From Cardiocondyla obscurior (taxonomy: Eukaryota > Arthropoda > Insecta > Hymenoptera > Formicidae), in the NCBI RefSeq assembly GCF_019399895.1, contig NC_091885.1:2082501-2146500 (forward strand): a stretch of 64,000 nucleotides of DNA. The letters are read 5' to 3'. A program made the translations under genes and the position numbers. Below, in pieces: positions 12,478 to 24,500 of this stretch (the stretch's first letter is position 1; the number at the start of each line of letters is the position of its first letter). Under the pieces are notes generated by a model that saw only the letters and a program-made list of their open reading frames with translations, searched no databases and was not told the origin of the DNA.

Positions 12478-15400
12478 GTAAGGGAAACGCCGTGATTCGC
12501 GACAGCTCGCTAAATTAACTCTTCGGGTCAATCTACTTTCTCGCCTGGGGCTTGTAAAACGTGAATTGCGGAATGATTGATATTTAGAAAATTACTGTTA
12601 TCGAAATAAAAATTTTGTTAACTCTAATATCCTTTAATATGTAGCGCAAAGTAGCGCTAAAGGTGTTTCCGTGTAACTATAATCAGATTTGCGTCAGAAA
12701 AATAATATAAACGTTGAGTTATTTCTGTTATAATTTTCTAATATCTTTCGATCCTTTTTTTTTCTTCTAATAATCGATATCCTTCCTCCTTATTAATTTT
12801 TCTAAAATGATCGAACGAACGTAACGGGTGAAGCTCGAAAAGTCGAAGATACACGCAACGGTCAGGAGAATAAGAGCGGACCAGTCAGCAATCTGCGAAT
12901 AGAATCTTGCAGCGTAACGACGGCGGCGGCTATTACTGCTGTTCGTTGCCGGTGGAGTGCCGGCTTCGGTGGCTGTATAAGCTAAGTTGTAACTCAATGC
13001 CCTCCCGATCTACCGACCGTGAACCAACTGCTGCCACACTCTACGCCCACCGATATATATATATATTTTTTTTTTTTTATTTTAGTTTTTTTGTCCGACG
13101 CCTTGGCCCCGGTAAGCAGCCGGTTACCAATTCGACGAACTGTTTGGAAAAACGAAATATTCGGTCTTGCACGGCGTAAGATTCGCTATTAATTCGAGTG
13201 CCGACGCGTATCGACGAGGATAAATTCGCGGGTTGAGGTGTATACCTTACACTTACTAGGCCAGGTATAATGTTGCGAGCGCCTGCAATTTATTTGCGAG
13301 AAGCACGGACGGATTCGCGTCATTTGAATGGCAATTGTCTATACCAAATCGTCGAGGCGGAATGTCGCCGCCGTGGAAAATTGATGGGCGACGACGAGCT
13401 ACCCGTCGGGAATATCTTAAAGTGCGTTTTGCAGTTGACGATATCGCGACGGCGTTCGCGAATAAATATGAAGGAACGGCATCCGATTTGTTATCCTCAC
13501 CGCGTGTGCGCGCGAGAAAAGAAGGATCGGCGTTATCGAGCGTCGGGACGACGTTCGACTTAAGAAACATCGCATGCTAAGATATTCACCGTCGAGTGGA
13601 GACCCGCGGATTCAATCTACCGAATGATTAAACATCTCACTTGGATATCAGCCTGGTGCCTGAAGGCGAGACGCGAGGCGAGGGTGAGGCCGACCGAGGC
13701 CGAGGGATATTCCTCTCGAAACTTTTTTCTTCTTCTTCTCCCCTTTCACCTTTTATTTTTATCTTGGAAACCGACCGGCGTCTCCGTACAAATTGCCTTT
13801 CGTCCCGCTTATCTCGTAGCGGCCCCTCGCGCGCACATATTTAATTAGAATTAATGCTCGAGCCGCGTGAAAATTAGCATCGAGGTCTGTACGAGCCTCG
13901 ACATCCCGCCTTGTCGTTCCCCACCCTGGCCACTTCGATCACTACCGGAAATAATCTGGTCGCGCGAGGTGCGAATACCCGAATCGTTGGTGCGAGCCTA
14001 CGCAAACGAGCTTCGGAAGGCGGGAAAGGGGAGGAGGAGGATGCGAGATAGAGCTTCGTTATAATTTGGAATTCTTATCCGGCGAGGATCATCCGTACCG
14101 AAACATCTTTAACAACGACCTACTTCTTGCTTCTTGCTTCCACACGCGATCCATGTGTAAACTGTCGTCGTAAGAAAACATTTCGCGGCCGTAACGTCTC
14201 GAGAAGGCCGACAGGTTGTTAATTGAGTGCGCGAGAAACGTTTCTTTTGCTAATGAGAACGCATGTTACCGCGCGTATCTCGGGAAATAACGCACGCGAT
14301 TTTAAGCTTCGATCGAGAAAAGTGCTCTGCGATATTTGGAATTGCACCCTTGCCCTTCCCACAGCTTGATTCATCGCGCAGTGATACATGCTGGCGGAAA
14401 AGCAGTGTAACTCCAGGCGAAGGAATGAGTTATCGCATTGGACCCCGGGGAAGAAGGATATTTCTAAGCGAAAAACTGAAAATGCCGAATATAATATATA
14501 TCTACCGCTCTAAAATCGTAGGACGCGGAGCGAAGGGAAGGCGAAATCCCGAGTCCCTCCCGCGGGAATGTAGATTCGCGATATAAGGGATCGACAGCTC
14601 GACAGTTCTGCCGTCTGTATCGATGGAAGTTGATATATAAACTGCGTCTCGTGTCCAAAAAGCGCATACAAATATATTCAGCGTGTTAACACACTTTTCG
14701 CGAATACATTTTGCACGAAGCGGAAATGCGCGAGGACGTGCGGTAATACACCGCCGAGATATTTTAACGACCCTCCCGCATCAACCAATTAAAGATAATT
14801 CGAAGGATAATTTTAATTAGCGTTGCCCGCAAGCTGCAATTGTAATTAATATTAACAAATACCCTTTTTTATTGCGCAATAACAAATAACTTGTAGTCTC
14901 CGGACAGTGATTGTACAAGCGCAGTCTATAAAACCCGTTTTCAGCAAATAATGATACGAGCGGAAAGGTATTTCCACTTGGCTCGTCGAGCGAAGGAATC
15001 GCACGATCGGCACGGCACGTCTATCTAATTATCCGCGGGATACTGTCTCGGTACTCCGAGAGCAGAACGCGGAATGACAGTCATTCTATATCGGGGCATC
15101 GATATCGGTCCAGGGCTGCCTTCGGCTCAGTTTGCTCGCGCGGCTGAGCCAATCACGGTAAAGCCGTTCCCGTACCGGAAACCGGAAGCGAAGGAATCTC
15201 ACGTGGCACGTGTGTGTACGTGGTCGCTCTACGGTCGCGCACTTTCCACACGTACGCGTATGCGTGCTCGCCCGTGCACGTGCAACGCGCGAGGGTGGCG
15301 CCGGTAAAAGGGGAGGGAGAGGGAGGATATTGAGAGCGACTCGCGGCGTACTGGACATAATTTCCGCCCGACGAGATCGGAATTGCTAATGACGTCACTA

Positions 15401-17634
15401 CCGCCTCCGCATCATTCACGCTGCCGTATGTAGTCCGATGCCCGGTTACAAGTTACTTGCGAGCGGCGTCGCTCCGCCGCGTATCGGGAAGCTGCGGGTT
15501 CTTGTCGCATTAACCCTCGACGGCGGCTCTAGAGTCCTCCACCGGGGCGCCCGTCCTCTCGAACACGGCTCTCTAGAATTTATGTTCCGAACCGATGTCC
15601 ACTCGGGGCTTAACAGTGACGCGTTCTATTCCTCGATTCGAACTTCAAGCCGCGAACCCGAAGCGGCTCTTTCAATCGACAAACAAAAATCGAGCTTTTT
15701 TTTTTCATTTTATTTTTTTCTGCGGATATCTCTTTAAATGTGTAAGAAATCTATTTGGTGACAGGTGACTGACAGTTATCGCGCGCACATAAAATCGATG
15801 TGGATTTTCGGCTTTAGCGTGACCTTTGACCACTCATCGTTATAACGGCCAAATGTAATTACTTGGCGCGTCATGACGCATTCGTTGTCACTGTCACGAG
15901 ATTGTTAAGGAAATATATTGGCGGCGCGGTCCCGGCGGATGAAATAGACTGCATTAACGAAGGCTAAAAGCAAAAGATCTCTGACGAAGCTCGCTTCGCT
16001 GACGACGTAACATGGTTTTTTCAACGACTGACTCCTGGCTACTGTTCCCTATTAAATGGCGTATGAAGCTCGATATATCTCTCGCGGTCATTGTCAGAAG
16101 ATAATAAAAAAAAAAAAAAAAAAAAAAAAAAGGGGAAGAATAAAGAGAGCGCGTAGGGGAGCGCGTGACGGGCTCGTCATTCCATAAAAACTGTCCGCCG
16201 TGAAAACCAGCTCGTCTACCAGCCGATATACATCCGCGCCGGCGTTTCTTCGCGAATTTCAATCGCCACTGTCGAGCTCGCTGGCAGTCTTTCTCATTAG
16301 CGTCACACACGCCGATGAGGTTTTTCATTAGTCCCTCGCAATGCATTCCTGTTAGACAGCCTCGTGGCGACACCGCGACGCACGAGGGACGTCGAAGGGT
16401 GGCGAATGTGGCGATGAAATAGGGCGGCAAAGGTGGGGGGGGAGAGGGGGAGGCCAGGCGGAAGGGGTCGAGAGACATTTTTAATTACCAGCCGGAGGTA
16501 CCGACTCTGCCTCTCCCCTCAACTACTCGCCATCAGCTGCCAAATATTTCCGGCGTGTCAGTGAACGGCTCTCGCACTCACCATCCACCTACCCCCATGC
16601 TACCCTTTCGCGTCCGTCGTTGTCGTATCTACCGAATTACTTTCGATTGTCACGGCCTCGCGATTGCGATATGATTGCCGCATCTGCATCATTTCTCCAA
16701 TTGAATTTAACACTCGGGACTCGGATATTCTGAGTCGCGCGAAATCGCGACGCGACTGCCGTTGTTAAGGTTCGCTCAAACGATTTGTTCCATTAAAATT
16801 TAAGAGTTTTAACGTACGATATAATAATCGCAATAATTTGTATAGATTTTCGATCGCATTTTTGCATTTCTAAGAACAGTTCTAAGTAAGCTGCAAATAT
16901 TTCGTTACGTACATCTTGGAAAATATCTCTGCGCACGTTGATAGACGAGAAAAACATCAGGATGTGGAAGAGACTTCGATGGCACAGCCGTACGTGGCAC
17001 AGCTCCGCACGCATCTACCCGAATGTAGAAACGGAGGAGGAAGGGTAACGTATGTGACGTCCACGAGACGGCGTTAATATTTGAAAGCCATCCTCCTGCT
17101 GGCTTCTCATCCTACTTCTCCTCCTCCGCTTTTCCACCTCCGCTCGATGCCGAGTGACACCTCTCGTGCGAGCGGAGGCACTTGACGATTATTTATTTAT
17201 AGGCAAATGAAGTAGAGGCTCCCATTAATTGATGGGCTCTCAGTGGCCGCCAGTCGGGGGATGACGTCTATCATTTTAATTTACCGCGTCGTTATTAAAT
17301 CGTCCTACCCCGGACGAGGAACACGCGAGTCAGGGAGACTGTACGCGAGAGGGAAAATCTCTTTGCCTCGCGAGTATTCACTACGGCCGCTCGGGCGTGA
17401 AGGAATTAAACTCTAAACGAATTTTATGCATTTATTTCTTTGCCGCTAAATATTAATAAAACTTTTTGTTAAACTAGATGTAACATAGGGCTCGCTTTGC
17501 ACGCGTTTCTTTTTTTACTACTCTTGTTCGTTCCTTTAAATGTAATTTATATTTAGCGAATCGTACACTGGTAGCGTACAAAATAATAAAAATTACACCG
17601 ACACTAAAGCTGCTAAGAGTCGCGGACGCGCAGT
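12478..17634. other. Non-coding stretch, no gene recognised
   Basis: The stretch contains a TA repeat running into a T/A-rich run at 13051-13080, a T-rich run near 15694-15720 and an A26 run at 16106-16131. A G-rich patch lies at about 16433-16450, followed by a C/CT-rich patch near 17100-17150. A TATAAAA word occurs at 14927-14933, but no initiator or donor in a suitable place follows it. Open frames of up to 174 codons exist on the minus strand at 15954-16478. That frame reads through the poly-A tract as poly-Phe, so it is not credible as a gene. Confidence 0.6.
16106..16131 (+). repeat. A26 homopolymer
   Basis: An uninterrupted run of 26 A is followed by GGGGAAG. Such a run can be the tail of a retroposed sequence, but I see no target-site duplication or recognisable element body upstream, so it is recorded only as a homopolymer. 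Confidence 0.85.
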
Positions 17635-17901
17635 ACTTTTTTTTGACAAACTTGAGGAAGAGAAAATGTACGGGGAACAATTCGTATCGCGGCCCGTCTC
17701 GTTTGCCGCTCGACGCTAGCTCTCGACGTCGTTCATTCCGCCGACGGAAATTGAAAGAAGAATCAAAAGGTTAGTCTTAGATCTCGCTTTACATCGTCGA
17801 CCGTTTCTTGCGTCGAGATCGAGGACAACTCGAGTGAAAACCCGGTAGAAGTAAGCAACGCCACGAATGTTGAGAGCGCAAATTTATACGACGAATGATC
17901 G
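17635..17901 (+). repeat. Tandem duplicated block, copy A, with splice donor
   Basis: This block aligns with 18590-18826, about 0.95 kb downstream, over most of its length with scattered mismatches and small indels. Shared words include TTCGTATCGCGG and TTTACATCG, and both end in a donor context, CCGGTAGAA|GTAAGCAACG here. The donor GT is at 17851. Both copies continue into a matching intron start (GCAAATTTAT). Small indels shift the reading frame between copies and copy A carries an in-frame stop, so the similarity does not come from protein coding. It looks like a duplicated first exon or 5' leader exon. The upstream limit of the exon cannot be fixed. Confidence 0.55.
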
Positions 17902-18589
17902 TTTCATAACGGCGACGATCTGGGAGTTCGGAAGCGACGGTAGATCTCGTCATGACGAATAAACGCTTCGTATTTTATTGTTTTAAAGAACGACGCCTCG
18001 AGCTCGCCGAATGCATCAAGAAAACGTAAATTATTTAACTCGGCGCTTTCGAGAGCTCCGCGAGAGAAGGACAGCGCTGACGATCAGATCTATTGCTGTC
18101 TCACTTTTTTTACGCGGTTGTCTCTTTCTATCTAACGCCCGAAATTTCTAACGGTTACTTCAGTCCGGTTACGGAGACCCGGGCGTGAAGACGTGTCGCT
18201 AATCGCTCCGTAATTAGGCGTAGATTCGACCGCGGATAGGACGTTCTCGCGTACGTATAAGTGTCGACGTCGTCGACTCGGTAACGGACGATCATTTTCC
18301 GCACGCCTGAGTTATCTCACTCGTCATTCCGTGCTCCGTTTCGTGCATCGAAAAGATGCTTCGGAGCGACAAGGTTATATCACGTAGCGGGCGCAGCGCG
18401 CGCGGAGCGTCCGCCGTGAATTGCACCGCGTATCACTCGGACATTTTCGACTCCGGCTCCCATTAAAATTTCCTTCGGCAAGTTCCGGCGATCGTCATCA
18501 TAAATGCGCGGGATTGTCATCGACGGCGACTGCACGTCGCGCGTCTTCTCCGTCGCGGCTGAGACAACCCGTTTCGAGCGGGAGACTTT

Positions 18590-18826
18590 TGAAGAACTCG
18601 AGGAAGAAAGTGCACGAGGAACATTTCGTATCGCGGCGCGTCTCGTTCGCCGCTTGGAGCCAATTTTCGGCATGGTTTATTCCGCCGATAAGAATCAACC
18701 CGAAGGATCAGAAGTAACCTCGTTTTACATCGCAGTCAGTTTGTCACGTCGAGGACCCAGGACGACCCGGTGAAAGTAAGCAACGTTACGAAAATCGGAA
18801 GTGCAAATTTATCCAACGAACAATCG
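18590..18826 (+). repeat. Tandem duplicated block, copy B, with splice donor
   Basis: This is the partner of copy A. Its donor is CCGGTGAAA|GTAAGCAACG, with GT at 18776. It also contains TCAGTTTG at 18736-18743, a match to the arthropod initiator TCAGT that copy A lacks. If that initiator is used, the exon would be only about 38 nt (18738-18775). A 90-codon frame crosses this copy, but it is not kept in copy A. The block is likely a diverged duplicate of a 5' leader exon with its promoter. Which copy is used cannot be told from sequence. Confidence 0.5.
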
Positions 18827-18917
18827 CTCGTCGCGCTTCGTAATTCTGACTGTAAAAAATCGGCCGCGATAATCCACCGTCGTTCTTACGGGCGTTCGTC
18901 TTTCGAGTGATAGAGTC

Positions 18918-19103
18918 AGTGACAGTGATTATAAAAAAAAAAAAGCAGAGCAGTGTAATATAGTGTCAAGCGATGTAAAGTGCTACAATACGTCAGGATA
19001 ATCCAGAAACTGCCACTGAAGGAAGGAAGGAAGGAAGGAAGGAAGGAAGGAAGGAAGGATGAACAGAAAACAAGCTACCATAACCTAACCGAAAGCAACA
19101 AAT
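18918..19103 (+). other. Candidate first exon with GGAA repeat
   Basis: TCAGTG at 18916-18921 matches the arthropod initiator, with the A at 18918. No TATA box lies 30 bp upstream. The putative exon runs through an A12 tract and a (GGAA)n repeat to the donor AAT|GTAAGTA, with GT at 19104. It contains no convincing ORF. Downstream of the donor, the intron holds an 18-base word (19180-19197) that recurs downstream of the 57.79 kb donor. It is probably a further alternative 5' leader exon of the same + strand transcription unit. The initiator motif is short, so the start is uncertain. Confidence 0.35.
19018..19059 (+). repeat. (GGAA)10 microsatellite
   Basis: About ten perfect GGAA/GAAG units lie inside the candidate first exon. 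GGAA is the core of ETS-family sites, so the run could also act as a regulatory cluster. Its length is probably polymorphic. Confidence 0.9.
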
Positions 19104-19566
19104 GTAAGTAAATTGGCAACACGCCGTCAACCGTAAATCACTTAATTGTAATTAGTAACATAATTAACCGATATCCGAAGCGCGCGCATAGTTTCTTTTT
19201 TTTTAAGTAAAAAAAAAAAAAAAATAGAATCAACTTACCGGAACAATTTTTGCTCCTTTTTTAAATATAATTTTTATACGCGTTTGAACGTAAAGTACAA
19301 ATTGTCGAATAATCAAAAATAGTCGCGAGCATTTGATCCATGAGAAACACGTTTTAAATAAGCAATGCTCGTTAATTAATCACTTCGTTAACGATCCAGC
19401 AATTACCACGCTTGTCTAATTGAAGCTTACATTTACGTTTATGGAACATATCGCGTCGAGCAAACGCGGAGGCGCTGTCGTTACCAGTGAGGTAGACAAG
19501 TTTCATTTGCGTTATTTATTCGGAGCGAGGCGGTGCACGAGAGCTCGGTCGGTGCGTAATTATAGT

Positions 19567-19593
19567 GGGCGATGGGACGGAAGGGGTTGGGGG
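19567..19593 (+). other. G-quadruplex-capable motif
   Basis: Four G-runs (3, 3, 4 and 5 G) are separated by loops of 4, 6 and 2 bases, which satisfies the usual G3+N1-7 pattern on the + strand. More G-runs follow to about 19615. No adjacent gene feature is visible. Confidence 0.6.
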
Positions 19594-21501
19594 ATGAGGA
19601 TGGAGGTAGAAGGGTGATAGTCAGGAGGGCGCGCGAGGCCGGGAGAAACGGAAACAAAAAAAGTTCACCGACAGAAACGGGGAAGAGTCCGGCCTTCCAT
19701 TAGCGCACCCTTGATTACTTTTTCTCATCTCAGCATCTAAATAAATAAAATATCGAGATTCGCGCCTCGGTCGACCGTCGCAACGGTGTCACGACGCTTA
19801 GATAAGAGATAATGACGGACGGAAAAAAAAAAAAAAAAGTAACTTTATTTAATTACGAAAGGCTCTTTTCGTTGGTTACGGAAAAGCATGATACTCCGCT
19901 TCTAGTTTTTGCCCTCAGCGTCGAAATCGTTCACTCTCGTCAAGATTATTTATTTCGAGCGCAAATCCCTTTTCCATTTTACGTCGCAAAGGAGACAGTT
20001 ATCGTCGCAACATTATCTTTTTATATACTCGGTTACGTTTGATTCACGGCCAATTTTTATTCCGCTTTCAACGGCTGGAAAATTTTTATATCTCTACAAA
20101 CTCGTGATTCTATTATGGATGCTCGATTCATTAAAATTCATCTCCATATTCTTCAAGACTTTACGGAGCGACGTTACGATCGACCGGTGTAATAAATATT
20201 GGTGTTATAATCGCTTTTCTATGCGCGCGAAAATTTACCGTGCTAATATAAGTTTCGTGCGGAAATGGCTGTCGAGAGTGGCATTAGTCGTTTGAGTCAA
20301 TTAGATCGAAATTGGCGGCGGTCGCCGCCGCAATTTTTCGTCGCCGTTTTTCGCAAGTAACCGATGAATCATAAAAGTTTCCAGTGACCATCGCGTAATA
20401 ACCGGCCGCGATCTCGCCGCCGATCGGTATGCAAAGTAGCACGGGCCTAGCTCGGTAAATCATAACCGTGGCTATGCGATTCAGCATTCTTTCTCATTGC
20501 CATCCACCCGTTCCCCACCGCCGCCCACGCCATCAGCTTGCCCTGCCAGCAACCCCCATTATCACGCCCGGCAAAAATAAGGCAGCGAGAGAGCCCTACC
20601 CTCCTCCCGGTTTTAACGAGGCCCTGGCGATCAGTGTAGACTCTTAAACACCCCGATTAGCTGGCTGTCACGAGCAGCCCCACCTCATTCTTTTCTTTAA
20701 TTCGTTTTTTTTATCGAGCCAAAGGTAATTAGGGTGGCATCCCTGCAGTCAGCGGCTCCCTCGCTGGCCCTCCACCGTTCTCAAATTCTCCCTACCCCTC
20801 GCTTGCAACCCCGGCACGTCCTCGCCGGTCGACCTCGCGGCGGGTTTCGTGTTTTAATGAGATTTAGGATTCTGTTGCTAGCTAAATTTTCATAACTTCC
20901 CGCGGGAATTTTTTTCTTAACTTTTTTAACCAATTTTTTTTTTTTTTTTCTCGCGTTGCTTTATTTTACGTCTAAAAATGAAAATAATTGTAAACATTTA
21001 TATACGTTTATATTAATTGATAGAATAATTAGCTTTTGGCGAACGTCTTTATTTACGATAAAAATCTTAACATCCGAGCATCCCAGTCGCACGGCCGAGA
21101 TGGCGATGCTTCGTTGAAAAGGTCCTAATGCACGGAAAGAGCATTTCGCCATAGTGTAGCTGCGGAGAGCCGTATAGTTGAAATGGATGAAGGAGAGACG
21201 AAAGGGAGATTAGGTGTGGCGTTAGCGTTAGCAAGAAACGCGTCCAAGGGAATTCGTCTCGCGGCTTAACAACCGGAGACTTAAGGCAACCAACGTTACG
21301 GAGTCTCTCTCATTCACACACACATATACACGCGCGAAAGATCGTAGCAGTCTACGAAACCAAACTCGATTTCTCCGTCTCTTTCGCGTCTTTGCCAAAA
21401 TTCGAACTCTTTACCTCTTTTGATCTCCTCGGCAATGCGTCACGTCGGATTAAAAATTGAAGTATCGTCTACCGTTTTTAAAAAAGTAGCATGCTGTATT
21501 G

Positions 21502-21503
<2 letters not shown>

Positions 21504-21533
<30 letters not shown>
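21504..21533. repeat. (TA)15 microsatellite
   Basis: This is a perfect TA dinucleotide repeat. It is followed by AT-rich DNA and, 120 bp later, by a GA tract. Confidence 0.9.
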
Positions 21534-21537
<4 letters not shown>

Positions 21538-24500
21538 TTTTTATATGTGAATATATTTGATCGTGCTCATTTTATCGACGTACAACAAATAATGTAATAA
21601 TTTTTTCGAACTGATTAAGTCATGGATTCGAAATTTTTATATTAAACATTACAAAGAGAGAGAGAGAGAAAAAGAGAGAAAGGAAAAAACGGAGAGAGAT
21701 TATAATCAAAGACATGCAAATTTAAACACAGCTTTTAGTTCGGTTTTCAAGGACTGGTGCAGCCCAACGTGGGATTTTACTTGTTCCTACCGGCGTCATA
21801 CGTACACCGTCGCTCTCAAGAATCGGAATCGCGTACCGCAAACAATACACGTTGTAGGCAAGCCGTGTCCATGCATAATTCAAATAGTCGCACAGCCGTC
21901 CGTGGAACCGCGGAACCGAGCGAATTTTCTCTTCCGCTCTTGCCTCCGCTCCTAGTAAATACGTAATCAGACCTCGCTATCATCCCGCGCCATCCCTCTC
22001 TCTCTTCCTCTCTTGCAAACCCCCGTTCGCATCCATCGCTTCCTCCGTCTCTTCTCTCCGAGTCCGTCGCCCGTTGCCTGGCAAAGCAACCCGTCCCGTT
22101 TCTCGTCCCAGCTCGCCTCGTCTTTTCCCGTAAACACCGACTCCACCGTTCTACACACCTCAGCTATCCCCCGGCGGCTATCCCCCGTCTCTATCCTTCA
22201 GCCACCGAGTACACAGTTATTCCGATACGAGTTTACACGCCGGCGCTCATAAAACACGTATGAGATCTGTACCGCATTGCGACACTTTGACGGCACCAGT
22301 TCAAGTCGCGTTTAAAGGGGTAGATGTGTAGCTTACTCAATGATCCTCTCGAATCAATCATCTGCCACGTATTAAAAAATCCCGAGATACGTTTCTAACA
22401 GATTTTCCCTTTATCGCACGTAACGTTAAGCCGGTATCCTCGCTGCAGAAATTGCCGATTCTGATTAAAAAATTCGTCGGATATCGATTCATTAAATTAA
22501 ACAATTCCGATCGTTCATTAAGTACGACGATGACGAGGCACGCATTCGAACTCGCGATCGTAGGCGCTCTAAAGTACCGTTTAAAATTTTGCAATTCGGC
22601 GATCCGATTGCATTCGGACGATTGCGTATCGATGTAGCGTATCGCGGACGCGCGAAGATAGTCTCGAGAGGTAGAAAAAGACACGTCGGCGGGCTTATCA
22701 TCGAGGGTTAATGGCACGACGAGTAGCTCGTGTATTTCACGAGCATCTTTCGCGGCGGAGGGTGAGTTGTAGAAGACAGCGGGGGGGTTATCCCGGCGTA
22801 TATATGCGCCGCGAGTATCTGGACTTATGATGGAAACAATTTAGAGGCTTTGGGCGCAAGGCGGACGTGTAAGCCCAGCGCGCGTGTACGAAGCCGCTGG
22901 GTACCGGGATGTGCTCAGGGTGCGACGGCGGTATCCGTAGGGACGAATACGATGGCGTGTGCGCCACGGTGGAGGGAGCTAAGCCGCAATAAGTCGAGGG
23001 ATGAGCGCGAGATGTGGCCGAATCGTACCGCGCATACTGATATCCCGTGGATAGAGAAAGAACGAGGAGGAGACGCGCGATAGCCGCTGGCTCCTCTTTC
23101 TACCGTTTCTCCTCTTATTGCCAGTCCGCCGTTTCGCGGCGAGAATTTTCGAGTAACAACGCAATCGCTTCAGCGCCGCTGAAACCGGCACGTTTATCGT
23201 CGAAAATGAATCTATTGTGCATTGTGATTTCGGTGTAAAACGCGACTAGCCGGAACATTACGACCTCGAATATACCGCGGGAAATTATCGCCATCGGTGA
23301 CGAGAGAAAAAAGATTCTCTATACTTCGATTATAATCCTAAATATACATATGTTCAATTTCGCGGTGTTATGCAACATGTACGCATGTTTTTTTTATATA
23401 CAGTTAGTCTATATATACCACTGAAAATTAAGATTACTTATAAACGTTATTCAAGCCTTTTCGCTCTATGTATTATTTTTTTTATTAAAATGTTTTGTAT
23501 GTTTACAGCATATAGTTTTTTATTTTTTTTTTATTATAAGAAATTTATTACTGTTATTCATATTTTTAAAAGTAATTTATTTCACGGTTAACTGCAGATT
23601 TTCAGTGGCGTATGTACGTACTTTTGTGACAGAGCACGTCACCGTTTGCGGTCGTCATAGATCATCGATAAAAAAAGGAACGTTTGCGCTTTAACGCATG
23701 TCTTAACAAACATAAAAGAGATTTGTCACCGCGAGATAATGTTTTGGCGAAAAAGATGTTGCTTACGTCTTAGTGACACGTTCTCCTTATCCCATGAATG
23801 AGGAGAATATGCGCAGGAAGACGTCAACTACATGGCTTTCCGTTGCGCATGGTAGTGTCCTCGCATCGGACTTTTCGAGTAGTAGGTGGAAGGGCGTCAC
23901 GGCGAGTGAAGACGGACGTCGCGACGCTACCATAAATCGTGGGTTTACTCGCCGACGAAGAGCATCCTCCATCCTTTCAAGCGTTCCTTTTCTTCCTCGC
24001 GTATCTCTCTCTTTCTCTCTCTCTTCCCCTTTCCTTCGTTCTTCTTCTTCTCCCGCTCATCATTCTAAAACGACCTTTTTTTCGAAAGCTACGAACGACA
24101 ACGAGATCTCCGACCGTCGCGAAAGACAAACTCTTGACTATTTTGATTACGAACGTTTGTTAATCCTTTGCTATAAATACATTTTCTGGTAGCGTCGCGA
24201 CTTCAATCTAAATAATTAACTCTTGGATTAGATCCACATACTTATTTTCATAAATAAGAGAATATTAATATTTAAAAAAAACTATCTATAATGCGGAAAT
24301 TAAATTAAATTTAAATTTAAGTAAAGATAATTTTTAATTATTGCTATACTGTCTGTGGGGCATAATAATTAATTTTATTTATTTATTTCTTTTACTATTT
24401 GCATCTTTATTTTTATATTTCATTTAAAATAATATTCAATTTTATTCTGATAATACCCGAGTGGAAGTTCATGTAGCTAAATGATTTAAAGAGAAAAGAA

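Noticed and set aside
14927..14933. TATAAAA word; similar words at 59249 and 61274
   Set aside because: TATA-like words are common in AT-rich insect DNA, and none is followed by an initiator and donor at suitable spacing.
16106..16131. Poly-A run as a retroposon tail, likewise at 54364
   Set aside because: No target-site duplication, no element body and no reverse-transcriptase-like frame are seen upstream.
19076..19090. CCTAACC-like word as a telomeric TTAGG trace
   Set aside because: There is a single partial unit only, with no tandem array.
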